A stretch of DNA of 60,827 bases from contig CAIYPG010000059.1 of NCBI GenBank assembly GCA_903928055.1, forward strand, positions 1 through 60,827, read 5' to 3'. The position numbers and the translations under genes are program-made. Below, in pieces: positions 1-8,742 of this stretch. The notes beneath the pieces were generated by a model. That model saw only the letters and a program-made list of their open reading frames with translations, was not told where the DNA came from and did not search any database. Within the stretch, counting starts at the first letter, position 1, and every line of letters begins with the position of its first letter. The stretch is from an uncultured beta proteobacterium. Its GTDB lineage: Bacteria > Pseudomonadota > Gammaproteobacteria > Burkholderiales > SG8-39.

Positions 1-30
1 GAAAAACACCCCACAAAGCAAAGGCCCATC

Positions 31-1482
31 ATGTCCGCAGCCATCTCGAACGTCCGTCCCAAAGCCGACAAGGTCATCGTCGACATCGTCGATTACGTCA
101 CGAAGTACACGATCAAGTCGCCGCTGGCCTATGACACCGCACGCAACTGCCTGATCGACACGCTGGGCTGCGGCCTCGAGGCGCTGGAATACCCGGCCTG
201 CACGAAGCTGATGGGACCGGTCGTCCCCGGCGCCACGCTTTTGAACGGCGCGCGCGTTCCCGGCACGCAGTTCCAGCTCGACCCCGTGCAGGCGGCGTTC
301 AACATCGGCGCCATGATCCGCTGGCTGGATTTCAACGACACCTGGCTCGCCGCGGAATGGGGCCACCCTTCGGACAACCTCGGCGGCATCCTCGCCACCG
401 CCGACTGGCTGTCACGCCAGGCAATCGCGAACGGCAAGAAGCCGCTGGTGATGCGCGACGTGCTCACCGGCATGATCAAGGCGCATGAAATCCAGGGCTG
501 CATTGCCCTGGAGAACAGCTTCAACAAGGTCGGCCTCGACCACGTGGTGCTGGTGAAAGTGGCTTCCACCGCCGTCGTGGCGCAGATGATGGGCCTCAAC
601 CGCGAGGAGATCATCAACGCCGTGTCGCTCGCCTGGGTGGACGGACAGTCGCTGCGCACCTACCGCCACGCGCCGAACACCGGCTCGCGCAAGAGCTGGG
701 CGGCGGGCGATGCCACCTCGCGCGCCGTGCGCCTCGCGCTGATGGCGAAGACCGGCGAGATGGGCTATCCCTCGGTGCTGTCGGCCAAGGTCTGGGGCTT
801 CTACGACGTGCTGTTCAAGGGCCAGCCGTTCAAGTTCCAAAGGCCCTATGGCAGCTACGTGATGGAGAACGTGCTGTTCAAGATTTCCTTCCCGGCCGAG
901 TTCCATTCGCAGACCGGCGTGGAAGCGGCAATGACGCTGCACGGCGAGCTGCAGAAACTCGGCAAGACCGCAGAAGACATCAAGAAGGTCACGATCCGCA
1001 CCCACGAGGCCTGCATCCGCATCATCGACAAGACCGGCCCCCTGAACAATCCGGCCGATCGCGACCATTGCATCCAGTACATGGTGGCCGTACCGCTGCT
1101 GTTTGGCCGCCTGACTGCCGGCGACTACGAGGATTCGATCGCCGCCGATCCGCGCATCGACAAGCTGCGCGAGAAGATCGTCTGTGTCGAGGACAAGGCC
1201 TTTACGAAGGATTACCACGACCCGGCCAAGCGCTCCATCGCCAACGCCCTCACCATCGAATTCAAGGACGGCAGGAAGCTGAAGGAAGTGGTCGTCGAAT
1301 ACCCCATCGGCCACAAGCGCCGCCGCAAGGATGGCATCCCGCTGCTGGAGGACAAGTTCCGCACGAACCTCGCGCGCTCCTTCCCGGCCAAACAGCAGAA
1401 GGCCATTCTGGATGTGTCGCTGGATCAGAAGCGCCTGGAAGCACTGCCGGTCAATGAATTCACGGACCTGTTCGTAATCTGA
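31..1482 (+). CDS. prpD: 2-methylcitrate dehydratase PrpD
   Basis: The 483-residue product matches PrpD in length and sequence. PrpD dehydrates 2-methylcitrate to 2-methyl-cis-aconitate in the cytosolic methylcitrate cycle of propionate breakdown. The PrpD-type block WLDFNDTW lies at about residues 98-105 and GHPSDN at 111-116. These separate true PrpD from the more divergent MmgE/PrpD proteins further along this window. The first ATG sits directly after the left edge, so upstream prp genes (prpB, prpC, acnD) cannot be seen. The next gene faces it, and a long hairpin separates them. Confidence is high for the family and good for the specific enzyme; a related tartrate or aconitate-type dehydratase is a less likely alternative. 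Confidence 0.9.
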   Translation: MSAAISNVRPKADKVIVDIVDYVTKYTIKSPLAYDTARNCLIDTLGCGLEALEYPACTKLMGPVVPGATLLNGARVPGTQFQLDPVQAAFNIGAMIRWLDFNDTWLAAEWGHPSDNLGGILATADWLSRQAIANGKKPLVMRDVLTGMIKAHEIQGCIALENSFNKVGLDHVVLVKVASTAVVAQMMGLNREEIINAVSLAWVDGQSLRTYRHAPNTGSRKSWAAGDATSRAVRLALMAKTGEMGYPSVLSAKVWGFYDVLFKGQPFKFQRPYGSYVMENVLFKISFPAEFHSQTGVEAAMTLHGELQKLGKTAEDIKKVTIRTHEACIRIIDKTGPLNNPADRDHCIQYMVAVPLLFGRLTAGDYEDSIAADPRIDKLREKIVCVEDKAFTKDYHDPAKRSIANALTIEFKDGRKLKEVVVEYPIGHKRRRKDGIPLLEDKFRTNLARSFPAKQQKAILDVSLDQKRLEALPVNEFTDLFVI

Positions 1483-1492
1483 ATGCGGTGAA

Positions 1493-1528
1493 CTGATTTG
1501 CACGCGCCAGGTTGCGCCTGCAAATCAG
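1493..1528. terminator. Hairpin between convergent prpD and tctA
   Basis: A 10-bp perfect stem (CTGATTTGCA pairing with its complement) continues after one C/C mismatch into a 4-bp GCGC stem with a 6-nt loop. It fills the gap between two convergent genes, so it could terminate transcription from both sides. There is no clear T-run, so the function is inferred from position and structure. Confidence 0.5.
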
Positions 1529-1541
1529 GAGGCTTCAGCAA

Positions 1542-3056
1542 TCAATCGTCCTCGCTCAGGCGCACACCGCGGCGCCGCAGGAAGATCGGCACGAACAGCA
1601 CCAGGAAGGTCAGGCCCATGATGGTGGCGGCGATGGGCTGCTTGAAAAATACCAGCCAGTCGCCCTGCGCGATCGCCAGCGCGTTGCGCAACTGTTTTTC
1701 GCTCATCGGCCCGAGGATCATGCCGATGATCACCGGCGCCACCGGAAAGTCGAAACGGCGCATGATCACCCCGGCGACACCGATCACGTACATCAGCAGC
1801 AGATCGAACCAGCTCTGGCGCATGCTGAACACACCGATGGTGGCAAACACCAGGATGCCGGCGTAGAGCTGCGGCTTGGGCACACTCAACAGCCGCGCCC
1901 ACACGCCGACCAACGGCAGATTCAGGATCAGCAGCATGACGTTGCCGATGTAGAGCGAAGCGATCAGGCCCCATACCAGCGGCGCGTTATCCAGAAAAAG
2001 CATCGGACCGGGCTGCAGGTTGTAGTTCTGGAAGGCCGCGATCAGGATCGCGGCAGTGGCAGAAGTCGGTATGCCAAGCGTCAGCAAAGGCACCATTGCG
2101 CCGGTCGCCGTGGCGTTGTTGGCGGCCTCGGGGCCGGCCACGCCTTCGATCGCACCGGGCCCGCCCTCGGTCGAAAAATCCTTGGGGTGCCTGGTCAGCT
2201 TGCGTTCGGTGGTGTAGGACAGGAAGGTCGGAATTTCGGCGCCGCCCGCAGGCACCGAACCAAACGGAAAGCCGATCGCCGTGCCTCGCAGCCAGGCCGG
2301 CCAGGAACGTTTCCAGTCTTCGGCGCTCATCCAGGTCGAGCCCATGCGGTTGACGCTGGAATCGCCCTCTCCGGATTGATACAGCACGGTGTAGAGCGAC
2401 TCTGATACGGCGAACAGGCCGACTGCGACCAGCACAAACTCGATGCCGTCGACGAACTCGGGGACGCCCAGCGTATAACGCGCAACGCCGGAGATATTGT
2501 CCATGCCGACCAGGCCGATCGCCAGGCCGACGGCAAGGCTGGTCATGCCACGCAGCATCGACGCACCGAGCACCGCCGACACGGTGACAAAGGCGAGCAC
2601 CATCAGGCTGAAAAATTCAGCCGGGCCGAACTTCAGACCGAAGTCGGCAACCAGCGGCGCGAACAGGGTCAGCAACACGGTCGCAATGGTGCCGGCGACA
2701 AACGAGCCGATCGCCGCCGTTGCCAGGGCCGGGCCTGCACGGCCATTCTTGGCCATGCGGTTGCCTTCAAGCGTGGTCATCATCGACGCACTCTCCCCCG
2801 GTGTGTTCATCAGGATCGAGGTGGTCGAGCCGCCGAACATCGCGCCGTAATAGACGCCGCAAAACATGATCAGCGCGCTGGTTGGCTCGACCTTGGCGGT
2901 GACCGGCAGCAGCATGGCCACCGTCAGGGCCGGACCAATCCCGGGCAGCACGCCGATGGCCGTGCCGAGCAGGCAACCGATGAATGCCCACATCAGGTTG
3001 ACCGGTTGCAGCGCAACCTCGAATCCGTGCAACAAGAAGCCCAGTGTGTCCATCAT
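1542..3056 (-). CDS. tctA: Tripartite tricarboxylate transporter, large permease TctA
   Basis: The 504-residue, very hydrophobic product is the large membrane subunit of a TTT-family transporter. It would drive ion-coupled uptake of a carboxylate delivered by a periplasmic TctC/Bug receptor. TctA features include an early Gly/Pro-rich GIGPALT segment, the [14 protein letters not shown] block and a second [11 protein letters not shown] block, both typical of the duplicated core. Length matches the usual 500 residues. The start is the first of two adjacent ATGs, preceded by GGGAG; longer upstream reading runs into tctB and is rejected. It follows tctB by 31 bp in the same operon. It is the only TctA in the window and may serve several orphan receptors. 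Confidence 0.93.
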   Translation of the reverse strand: MMDTLGFLLHGFEVALQPVNLMWAFIGCLLGTAIGVLPGIGPALTVAMLLPVTAKVEPTSALIMFCGVYYGAMFGGSTTSILMNTPGESASMMTTLEGNRMAKNGRAGPALATAAIGSFVAGTIATVLLTLFAPLVADFGLKFGPAEFFSLMVLAFVTVSAVLGASMLRGMTSLAVGLAIGLVGMDNISGVARYTLGVPEFVDGIEFVLVAVGLFAVSESLYTVLYQSGEGDSSVNRMGSTWMSAEDWKRSWPAWLRGTAIGFPFGSVPAGGAEIPTFLSYTTERKLTRHPKDFSTEGGPGAIEGVAGPEAANNATATGAMVPLLTLGIPTSATAAILIAAFQNYNLQPGPMLFLDNAPLVWGLIASLYIGNVMLLILNLPLVGVWARLLSVPKPQLYAGILVFATIGVFSMRQSWFDLLLMYVIGVAGVIMRRFDFPVAPVIIGMILGPMSEKQLRNALAIAQGDWLVFFKQPIAATIMGLTFLVLFVPIFLRRRGVRLSEDD

Positions 3057-3087
3057 GCTTTTTCTCCCGGCGCGGCCCCTGGCCGGA

Positions 3088-3582
3088 TCAGATCCAGTCG
3101 TTGAACAATTGCGGCAGGCTGACGTCAAGCACCATCGTGAACAGCCAGAACACCGGCAGCACGAGCGCCGTACCGTAGATGGCATCGAGCCACCAGCGCT
3201 TGCTGCCAAAGCCGCGCGCGACACACACGAACAGCAGCGTCGAGGCGAGCACAAAACCGATGTGCGTGATCAGCAGGGCATGCAGGAGCACACCCGTGGT
3301 GAGCCACAATCCGCCGCGATAGTTGGCAGTCACGCCGGCCAGTTCATCGGTGAAATTGCGCAGCCCGCCCGTGGCGACCTGCCACAGCAGAATGGCCCCG
3401 GTGACCCCCAGCGCGACTGCAATCAGGATCGGGACAAAATTCGGTCCGATGCCGGCATAGCCACCCTCGGACGGAAAGGCAGCGGCGCCGATGCCATAGA
3501 CGATGCCAAGGCCTAGAATGAAAATTGCAATGCCGTATTGCCAGGCTTTGCCCGCGTTGCTCACGTTGCTCACGTCGCTCAC
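3088..3582 (-). CDS. tctB: Tripartite tricarboxylate transporter, small permease TctB
   Basis: This 164-residue protein with four predicted membrane segments fits TctB, the small and poorly conserved membrane subunit of TTT transporters. Its place between the receptor and TctA genes supports this. The start is a GTG eight bases after GGGGGA. The first codons repeat GTG-AGC three times, so two later in-frame GTGs nine bases apart are alternative starts. No residue is diagnostic in this subunit, so the call rests on size, topology and the operon. Confidence 0.88.
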   Translation of the reverse strand: MSDVSNVSNAGKAWQYGIAIFILGLGIVYGIGAAAFPSEGGYAGIGPNFVPILIAVALGVTGAILLWQVATGGLRNFTDELAGVTANYRGGLWLTTGVLLHALLITHIGFVLASTLLFVCVARGFGSKRWWLDAIYGTALVLPVFWLFTMVLDVSLPQLFNDWI

Positions 3583-3616
3583 GTCAAATTTCCCCCATCG
3601 AGGCCTGAAAGCGAAA

Positions 3617-3636
3617 CAAGGCCCGTGAGGGCCTTG
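3617..3636 (-). terminator. Intercistronic hairpin between tctC and tctB
   Basis: A perfect 8-bp stem (CAAGGCCC) with a GTGA loop is followed, in the direction of transcription, by TTTCGCTTTC. A partial terminator or mRNA-stabilising hairpin just after a receptor gene would give more receptor than permease, as in many binding-protein operons. The function is inferred. Confidence 0.5.
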
Positions 3637-3661
3637 CTGATTCCGGCATGAATGCCGCCGA

Positions 3662-4618
3662 TCAGAACAGGCCGGCCTTCACCAGCATGGCGCGCAAACG
3701 CGAATGCTCGTCGTCGACAAACCGGGAGTACTCGTCGCCGGTGATGACGCTCGGTGTCCAGATATTCTCCTTCAGTGCTGCCTGCCAGGTCTTCGTCTTG
3801 GTGGCGGCCACCACCTGGTCGGTCAGCTTCTTGCGCTGTTCGGGCGTCAGGCCGGGCGCGCCGTACACACCACGCCAGTTCGAGATCTCGACATTCACGC
3901 CCTGCTCCACCAGCGTCGGCATGTTCAGTCCGGCCAGGCGCTTCGGGCTGGTGATGGCAAGTGCACGCATCTGGCCCGACTGGATGTACTTCAGCATCTC
4001 GGCATAACCGCCAGTGGCCGCAGTGACGTGGCCGCCCAGCAGTGCCGAAACCACTTCGCCGCCGCCGGCGAACGGAATGTAGTTGATCTTGTTGCTGTCG
4101 ATGCCCGCGTCACGGCCGATGGCGACGATGCCGATGTGGTCCGTCGAGCCCTTCGATCCGCCTGCCCACTTGACGTTGCCGGGATCCTTTTTCAGCTCGG
4201 CGATCAGGCCCTTCATGTCCTTGATCGGCGATTCCTTGCGCACCACGATGACGTTGTATTCGGTGATCAGTCGCGCAATCGGCGTGACGTTGGCCAGCGA
4301 CAGTTGCGGGTTGGCCTGGATCACGCCGGTGACCATGATGGCGCCCATGACCAGCAGCGCGTTGGGGTCACCCTTGTTGGCGTTGGCGAACTGGGCAAGG
4401 CCCAGCGTGCCGCCGGCGCCAGCCTTGTTTTCGTAGATCGCGGTCTTGAACGCGCCGGTTTCGATCAGCGCCTTGCCGAGGATCCGGCCGGTGCCGTCAT
4501 ACCCGCCGCCCGCATTGGCCGGCACCATGACCTTGAGGGTCTGGGCGAGCACGGGTGTGGCCGCAAGGCCGGCGGCGAGCAGGCCGGCGGCAAACAAGCT
4601 TGAAATCAATTTACGCAT
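3662..4618 (-). CDS. tctC: Bug/TctC family periplasmic receptor of the TTT operon
   Basis: The 318-residue secreted solute receptor probably binds a carboxylate and hands it to TctA/TctB. A signal peptide ends at about residue 26 (PVLAQ). The mature start has the family's glycine-rich ligand loop (VPANAGGGYDGTGR), with the conserved Asp that usually caps a ligand carboxylate. The ATG follows CAGGAGAC. It is the first gene of the tctCBA operon, which makes it the cognate receptor, unlike the nine orphans elsewhere in the window. The ligand cannot be read from sequence; the neighbouring PrpD and DapA-like genes suggest a tricarboxylate or keto acid, but that is inference. Confidence 0.92.
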   Translation of the reverse strand: MRKLISSLFAAGLLAAGLAATPVLAQTLKVMVPANAGGGYDGTGRILGKALIETGAFKTAIYENKAGAGGTLGLAQFANANKGDPNALLVMGAIMVTGVIQANPQLSLANVTPIARLITEYNVIVVRKESPIKDMKGLIAELKKDPGNVKWAGGSKGSTDHIGIVAIGRDAGIDSNKINYIPFAGGGEVVSALLGGHVTAATGGYAEMLKYIQSGQMRALAITSPKRLAGLNMPTLVEQGVNVEISNWRGVYGAPGLTPEQRKKLTDQVVAATKTKTWQAALKENIWTPSVITGDEYSRFVDDEHSRLRAMLVKAGLF

Positions 4619-4640
4619 GGGAGTCTCCTGTTGGTCGGTG

Positions 4641-4652
4641 TTGATCGATCAA
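4641..4652. promoter_or_regulatory. Perfect palindrome upstream of tctC
   Basis: TTGATCGATCAA is a perfect 12-bp palindrome about 22 bp upstream of the tctC start codon. It lies in a stretch that repeats GGTCGGTGTTG- and GGTCAATCGGTGTTG-like words. It could be an operator for the transport operon. No regulator gene is adjacent, so the role is unproven. Confidence 0.35.
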
Positions 4653-4802
4653 TGTCGGTCAATCGGTGTTGGGCAATCAGCAGTCAGATTGCCAAAACTT
4701 CGGGGCCTGGGTGGTCCGGCGCATCGATAATGTCGCGAATCGGCCGATAACGCAAATCACGGCAAGACCTGCTGCGCACCCTTCCAGATCCCCGAAACAG
4801 AA

Positions 4803-4826
4803 GGCCGCCCCCGCCGGAAAGCGGCC
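4803..4826 (-). terminator. Probable terminator after the DapA-like gene
   Basis: GGCCGC and GCGGCC arms enclose a 12-nt loop about 70 bp past the stop codon of the DapA-like gene. They are followed on that strand by TTCTGTTTC. The T-tract is imperfect, so confidence is moderate. Confidence 0.45.
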
Positions 4827-4893
4827 CCTGAACGGTTCATCCCGCACCTGTCGCAGGACGAACCTGTTGCCTCACAGATTCCGACTTTGAACT

Positions 4894-5847
4894 TCAGCCC
4901 TTCAACTTCAGTAATCCCGCCTTCACCAGGCCGGCGCGGATCTCTTCCTTCTTCGCCGCCGTGGCGCTGATCGCGGGCGGGCGCACCCATGAGGACTGCA
5001 GCTCACCCAGTTGCACCAGCGCTTCCTTGTTCGAGGAAGTCGAGCTGATGGGGGTGCGCTGGAGCTGGTATTCATAGATGCTGTTCATCAGCGGCACGCA
5101 GAAATTGTTGTGGATTTCGTTGGCTTTCTGCGCGGAGCCGTCGATGGCCTCGTGCACCAGTTCCACCCACTTTTCCGTGCCCACCACGCTGATGCCCAGC
5201 AGGGCGCCGGGCGCCTTGTAGAACAGCATGCCCAGAAGGCCCGGCGCATCGCAGGCGGCCATCACTGCCACCTTGTCACCCACTGCAGCCGTCACTGCAT
5301 CGTGCACTTCGGCGTACTTGGTGGGCGTAACCGAAGCCGCCTTGATGCCCACCACGTTCTTCAGCGGGGCGATTTTCGCCAGGGCCGCCGGCGAATAGGC
5401 GCAGCCGGTGGCGTCGGGGTACTGGAACACGATCATGGGCAGATCGACTTCGCGGTCCATCCGCTCGAACACGGTGTACACCGCATCCGGGTTGTGGGCC
5501 AGATGACGATAGGGCCGCACATCGAACATGGGCAGCACCAGCAGCGCATCGGCGCCCGCGGCCTTGGCGGCCAGGCCCTCGCGCACCAGGTGCGAAATGG
5601 ATTGGCCGTGGATGCCTGCCACCACCTTCTTGTCGCTGGGCACCACCTTGCGCGCTGTGGCCACCACGCCGGCGGCCTCCTCGGTGGAGAGCGTGAGGAT
5701 TTCCCCGGCATGGCCGTTAACGGCCACGCCGTACAGGCCCTTGGTGGAGCCGACTCGGGCGATGTGCTGTTCCAGGTTCTTCTGGTTGATGGAGCCATCC
5801 GCATTGAACGGGGTGACAGTTGCAGAAATCAGGCCGCGAATATCCAT
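4894..5847 (-). CDS. Dihydrodipicolinate synthase/N-acetylneuraminate lyase family protein
   Basis: The 317-residue cytosolic TIM-barrel lyase/aldolase forms a Schiff base with a keto acid. The family's catalytic pair is visible as Tyr143 (FQYPDATG) and Lys169 (VVGIKAAS). The usual GTTGE loop is replaced by NGHAGE at 44-49, so it is not a housekeeping DapA. It more likely acts on a sugar-acid or other keto-acid substrate. The start ATG follows AAGGA. It lies upstream of the tctCBA operon and just downstream of an orphan Bug receptor on the same strand, suggesting that the imported acid is its substrate or precursor. Substrate unknown. Confidence 0.88.
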   Translation of the reverse strand: MDIRGLISATVTPFNADGSINQKNLEQHIARVGSTKGLYGVAVNGHAGEILTLSTEEAAGVVATARKVVPSDKKVVAGIHGQSISHLVREGLAAKAAGADALLVLPMFDVRPYRHLAHNPDAVYTVFERMDREVDLPMIVFQYPDATGCAYSPAALAKIAPLKNVVGIKAASVTPTKYAEVHDAVTAAVGDKVAVMAACDAPGLLGMLFYKAPGALLGISVVGTEKWVELVHEAIDGSAQKANEIHNNFCVPLMNSIYEYQLQRTPISSTSSNKEALVQLGELQSSWVRPPAISATAAKKEEIRAGLVKAGLLKLKG

Positions 5848-5893
5848 GGCTGGTCCTTGATGATGAGGGCTGTTGTTGAAGAGGGGTTTGGGG

Positions 5894-6868
5894 TCAGTCA
5901 GCCTGGATACCGGCTGCCAGAATCACCTTGCGCCATTTCTCGTATTCCGAGATCTGATATTTCATCAGTTCGTCGGAAGTGGTGGGGAAGGGGATGCTGC
6001 CCGAATTGAGCAGGTACTCCTTGACCTTGGGACGATCCAGTGCCGCCACCACAAGCTGATTGGCGCGCGTGACCACATCCTTCGCCGTGCCCGCGGGCAA
6101 CCATGCGCCCAGCCAGAATGACCACTCATAATTGGCAACACCCGCCTCCTGCATGGTGGGCACATCCGGCAGCAGCGGCCAGCGCTGGCGTCCGGAGACG
6201 GCCAGCGCGCGAACCTTGCCCGCCTTCACCATGGGCATGATGACCCCGAGGTTGACCATCATGAAATCCAGGCGGCCTGCCACCAGATCAACGGTTGCCT
6301 GCGGCACTGTCTTGTAGGGAACGTTCGTGAAACTCGCGCCGGTCAGCAGCTTGTAGTACTCGACAGCCGCCTGCGAAGAGGAACTGCCATGGCCGAATGT
6401 GAGTTTGCCGGGCGTCTTCTTGGACAGGGCCGTCAATTCGGCAATGCTGTTTGCCGCCACCTGCGGAGGCACCACCGCCAGAATCACCCCCTGGGAGACA
6501 CCACTCACCGGGATGAAATCCTTCACGTAGTCATAAGGCAGGGTCTTGTACAGCGTCTGATTGGCCGCATGGGTCGAATTGGTCCCGATCAGGATGGTGT
6601 AACCATCCGGGGCGGACTTGGCGACGTATTCGGCTGCCAGGATGCCGTTGGCGCCCGGCCGCGGCTCGACAATGACCGCCTGCTTGGTCATTTCCGAAAT
6701 CTCGTTGCCCAGCGCGCGTGCGGTGGTTTCGGGAAAACCCACGCCCATGGCGATCAGCCGTTGCGGCTTGGAAGGATAGGCCTGTGCCATTGCAGTGCCC
6801 ACCTGGCCCAGCAACATCACCTGAACAGCCGCAAGCGCAGCCATTTTTCCGATTAGCGCGATTTTCAT
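5894..6868 (-). CDS. Bug family periplasmic receptor (orphan)
   Basis: This 324-residue secreted receptor has a signal peptide ending near residue 29 (TAMAQ). The start is the ATG behind GGAGTAGGTGG; a longer upstream reading has no signal peptide and is rejected. The ligand loop reads GVGFPETTAR, lacking the GGGxD pattern of most family members, so its ligand may differ in charge or binding mode. It precedes the DapA-like gene by 46 bp and probably shares its transcript. There is no dedicated permease, so it may use the nearby TctA/TctB or act as a sensor, as some Bug proteins do. Confidence 0.87.
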   Translation of the reverse strand: MKIALIGKMAALAAVQVMLLGQVGTAMAQAYPSKPQRLIAMGVGFPETTARALGNEISEMTKQAVIVEPRPGANGILAAEYVAKSAPDGYTILIGTNSTHAANQTLYKTLPYDYVKDFIPVSGVSQGVILAVVPPQVAANSIAELTALSKKTPGKLTFGHGSSSSQAAVEYYKLLTGASFTNVPYKTVPQATVDLVAGRLDFMMVNLGVIMPMVKAGKVRALAVSGRQRWPLLPDVPTMQEAGVANYEWSFWLGAWLPAGTAKDVVTRANQLVVAALDRPKVKEYLLNSGSIPFPTTSDELMKYQISEYEKWRKVILAAGIQAD

Positions 6869-7096
6869 GATGCCACCTACTCCAGTATGTCGATCAGATT
6901 CTGCCTGGCTGCGGCAAGCGCAGCCACAATGGCCCCTCAATCGCCCGATTGTAAAACAAAGACCCTCGGGCACAGGCAGACAGATCACTTTGCGTTCCCT
7001 GCTGCAGCACCGCCCCGACACCACTGAGAATGAGAATGAAATGACCCGGCGGCATCGTGATACTCCGGTGTCATTGTCCATTGCCGGAAATCCGGC

Positions 7097-8590
7097 CTAC
7101 ACCGCAACCTGACCGGGTTCGAAGGGATCAACCGGGGGCATGCGCCGGGAAATCAGTTCCCCGGCGATACGTCCCGAAGTCATGGCCCAGGCCAGATGCA
7201 GGCCGTGACCCTTGAGGGCCATGCCGCCCTGGCCGATGCCACCCACGGCGTACAGGCCGTCCAGCGGCTGGCCGTCGTCGCGCAACACGCGGCATTGTTC
7301 GTCCACGGCAAGGCCGCCTTCGGTGATGGTCAGCATGGCGCGCACCGGGCCGAGTGCAAACACCTGGCCCTGCTGCAGGTCCTTCAGCGATGTTGCGAGT
7401 TTGTCCGCATCCATCCCCAGCTTTGCGGCCAGTGGCCTGACCCCGGGCGCGGCGTGCACGAGATCGGGCCTGCCTTTCTGGTAGTCCGAGAAGTAGGCAA
7501 AGGCGATTCCTGGCGCGGTCGAGATGTACCAGGGATAGGCATTGAACTGCGCCGCGATTTTTGCGTCGAGCACGATGTATCCGGAGGCCTCGCGCGCAGC
7601 GGAGAGCGCGCTGGCGCCCTGGTCCGTGGCGAGGCGCGCGCCATCCAGATCCACCAGCACCGCACCCTGCGTGTAGAGCTTCTCAGTCGGCGACATGTGG
7701 GCGACGAGCAGTGAAGTCACCAGCGGCTTTAGCATCCACTTCGGCGCATGCTCGAAGAAGAGGGCGCCGAGGCGCGCGAGCCAGGTCCATGAGGGCAGCC
7801 TGTCGATGAAACCCTGGTGCTGCGCACTCGGGAAACGGAACTGCGGCCCGATCACCACATCCATGTTGTGAAGTGCCGCGCCAATGCGCTGCGCCAGTTG
7901 CAGACCATCGCCGGTATTGTCCGGATTGACCGGAATCGCGGTGGCTGCGGCCTGGTGCAGGTGTGTTTCGCGCAGGGCCTTGCTGCCGGCAAAGTCCCCG
8001 GTCGCAAGGATCACACCGCGGCTTGCTTCAAGGCGCCGTCGCACGCCATCCAGCGTGTACTCCACGCCGATGACCCTGCCATCGGCGTTGGTGAGCAGTT
8101 CATGGACCTCGGCCTGCAGCCGGATATCCACCCCTGCACGCCGCGCGGCCTGCGTGAGCTTGAGCACATACATGCGCGAGCCCGGCACTGCGTTGTGCAT
8201 GCGCGGCACGCGATTGGGCGGCTCCGGGAAGGGCCCGGAAAACACCACGCCCATTTCTTCCAGCCATTCCACCGTGGTGGCAGCCTCGGCGGCAAGCACA
8301 TAACGCAGCTTCGGATTGTCACGCGCGGCGAATTCGGGCACGAAGCCCATCATGTCCACGCGGAAGTGATCGATGTTGTCCTGGATGCCCGCGCGCTTCT
8401 GCAGGCGCGTGCCGGCAGCAGCGATCGATCCGACCGACCAGCGCGTGGTGCCGCCCAACTGGGGGCATTTTTCCAGCAGGACCGTACGCATGCCGCGCGC
8501 TGCAGCCGATACGGCTGCAGCAAGTCCAGCGCCACCGCCGCCCAGCACAATGACGTCGGCGTTCTCGGTGGATGGCTGGTTCGGGGTCAT
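7097..8590 (-). CDS. FAD-dependent oxidoreductase, fumarate reductase/KstD-like (FAD_binding_2)
   Basis: The 497-residue soluble flavoprotein belongs to the fumarate reductase/3-ketosteroid dehydrogenase-like family. The N-terminal dinucleotide fold reads VIVLGGGGAGLAAAVS at about residues 13-28 with an acidic residue (LLEK) at the end of strand two. The C-terminal FAD segment GLYAVGGIGQGGMALKGHG is intact. The ATG was preferred over a GTG two codons earlier; neither has a strong ribosome site. It is transcribed divergently from a second flavoprotein of the same family. No signal peptide or heme domain is present, so a cytosolic dehydrogenase or reductase is likely. Substrate unknown; a tricarballylate- or steroid-type substrate is possible. 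Confidence 0.85.
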   Translation of the reverse strand: MTPNQPSTENADVIVLGGGGAGLAAAVSAAARGMRTVLLEKCPQLGGTTRWSVGSIAAAGTRLQKRAGIQDNIDHFRVDMMGFVPEFAARDNPKLRYVLAAEAATTVEWLEEMGVVFSGPFPEPPNRVPRMHNAVPGSRMYVLKLTQAARRAGVDIRLQAEVHELLTNADGRVIGVEYTLDGVRRRLEASRGVILATGDFAGSKALRETHLHQAAATAIPVNPDNTGDGLQLAQRIGAALHNMDVVIGPQFRFPSAQHQGFIDRLPSWTWLARLGALFFEHAPKWMLKPLVTSLLVAHMSPTEKLYTQGAVLVDLDGARLATDQGASALSAAREASGYIVLDAKIAAQFNAYPWYISTAPGIAFAYFSDYQKGRPDLVHAAPGVRPLAAKLGMDADKLATSLKDLQQGQVFALGPVRAMLTITEGGLAVDEQCRVLRDDGQPLDGLYAVGGIGQGGMALKGHGLHLAWAMTSGRIAGELISRRMPPVDPFEPGQVAV

Positions 8591-8639
8591 ATGCACTTTC
8601 TTCTTCTGAGTCGTGCCGTGAGATACTTTGGCGCAGTTT

Positions 8640-8668
8640 TTAACGCTGCAGCGAGCGCGAATTATACT
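8640..8668 (+). promoter_or_regulatory. Sigma-70-like promoter of the second flavoprotein
   Basis: TTAACG and TATACT are separated by exactly 17 bp, about 75 bp upstream of the chosen start. The -35 matches the consensus at four positions and the -10 at five. The element lies in the divergent intergenic region of the two flavoproteins. Confidence 0.5.
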
Positions 8669-8742
8669 GACGACCCGCGCCGTGATGCCTTGGTTTGCAT
8701 CGGCAACTTTCCATCAACAGCGCTTTCACCGAACCCTCCAGC

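Noticed and set aside
412..1503. Long minus-strand open frame opposite prpD
   Set aside because: It is the antisense of a clearly conserved gene, its residues are rich in His/Arg/Gly as usual for shadow frames, and no family motif is seen.
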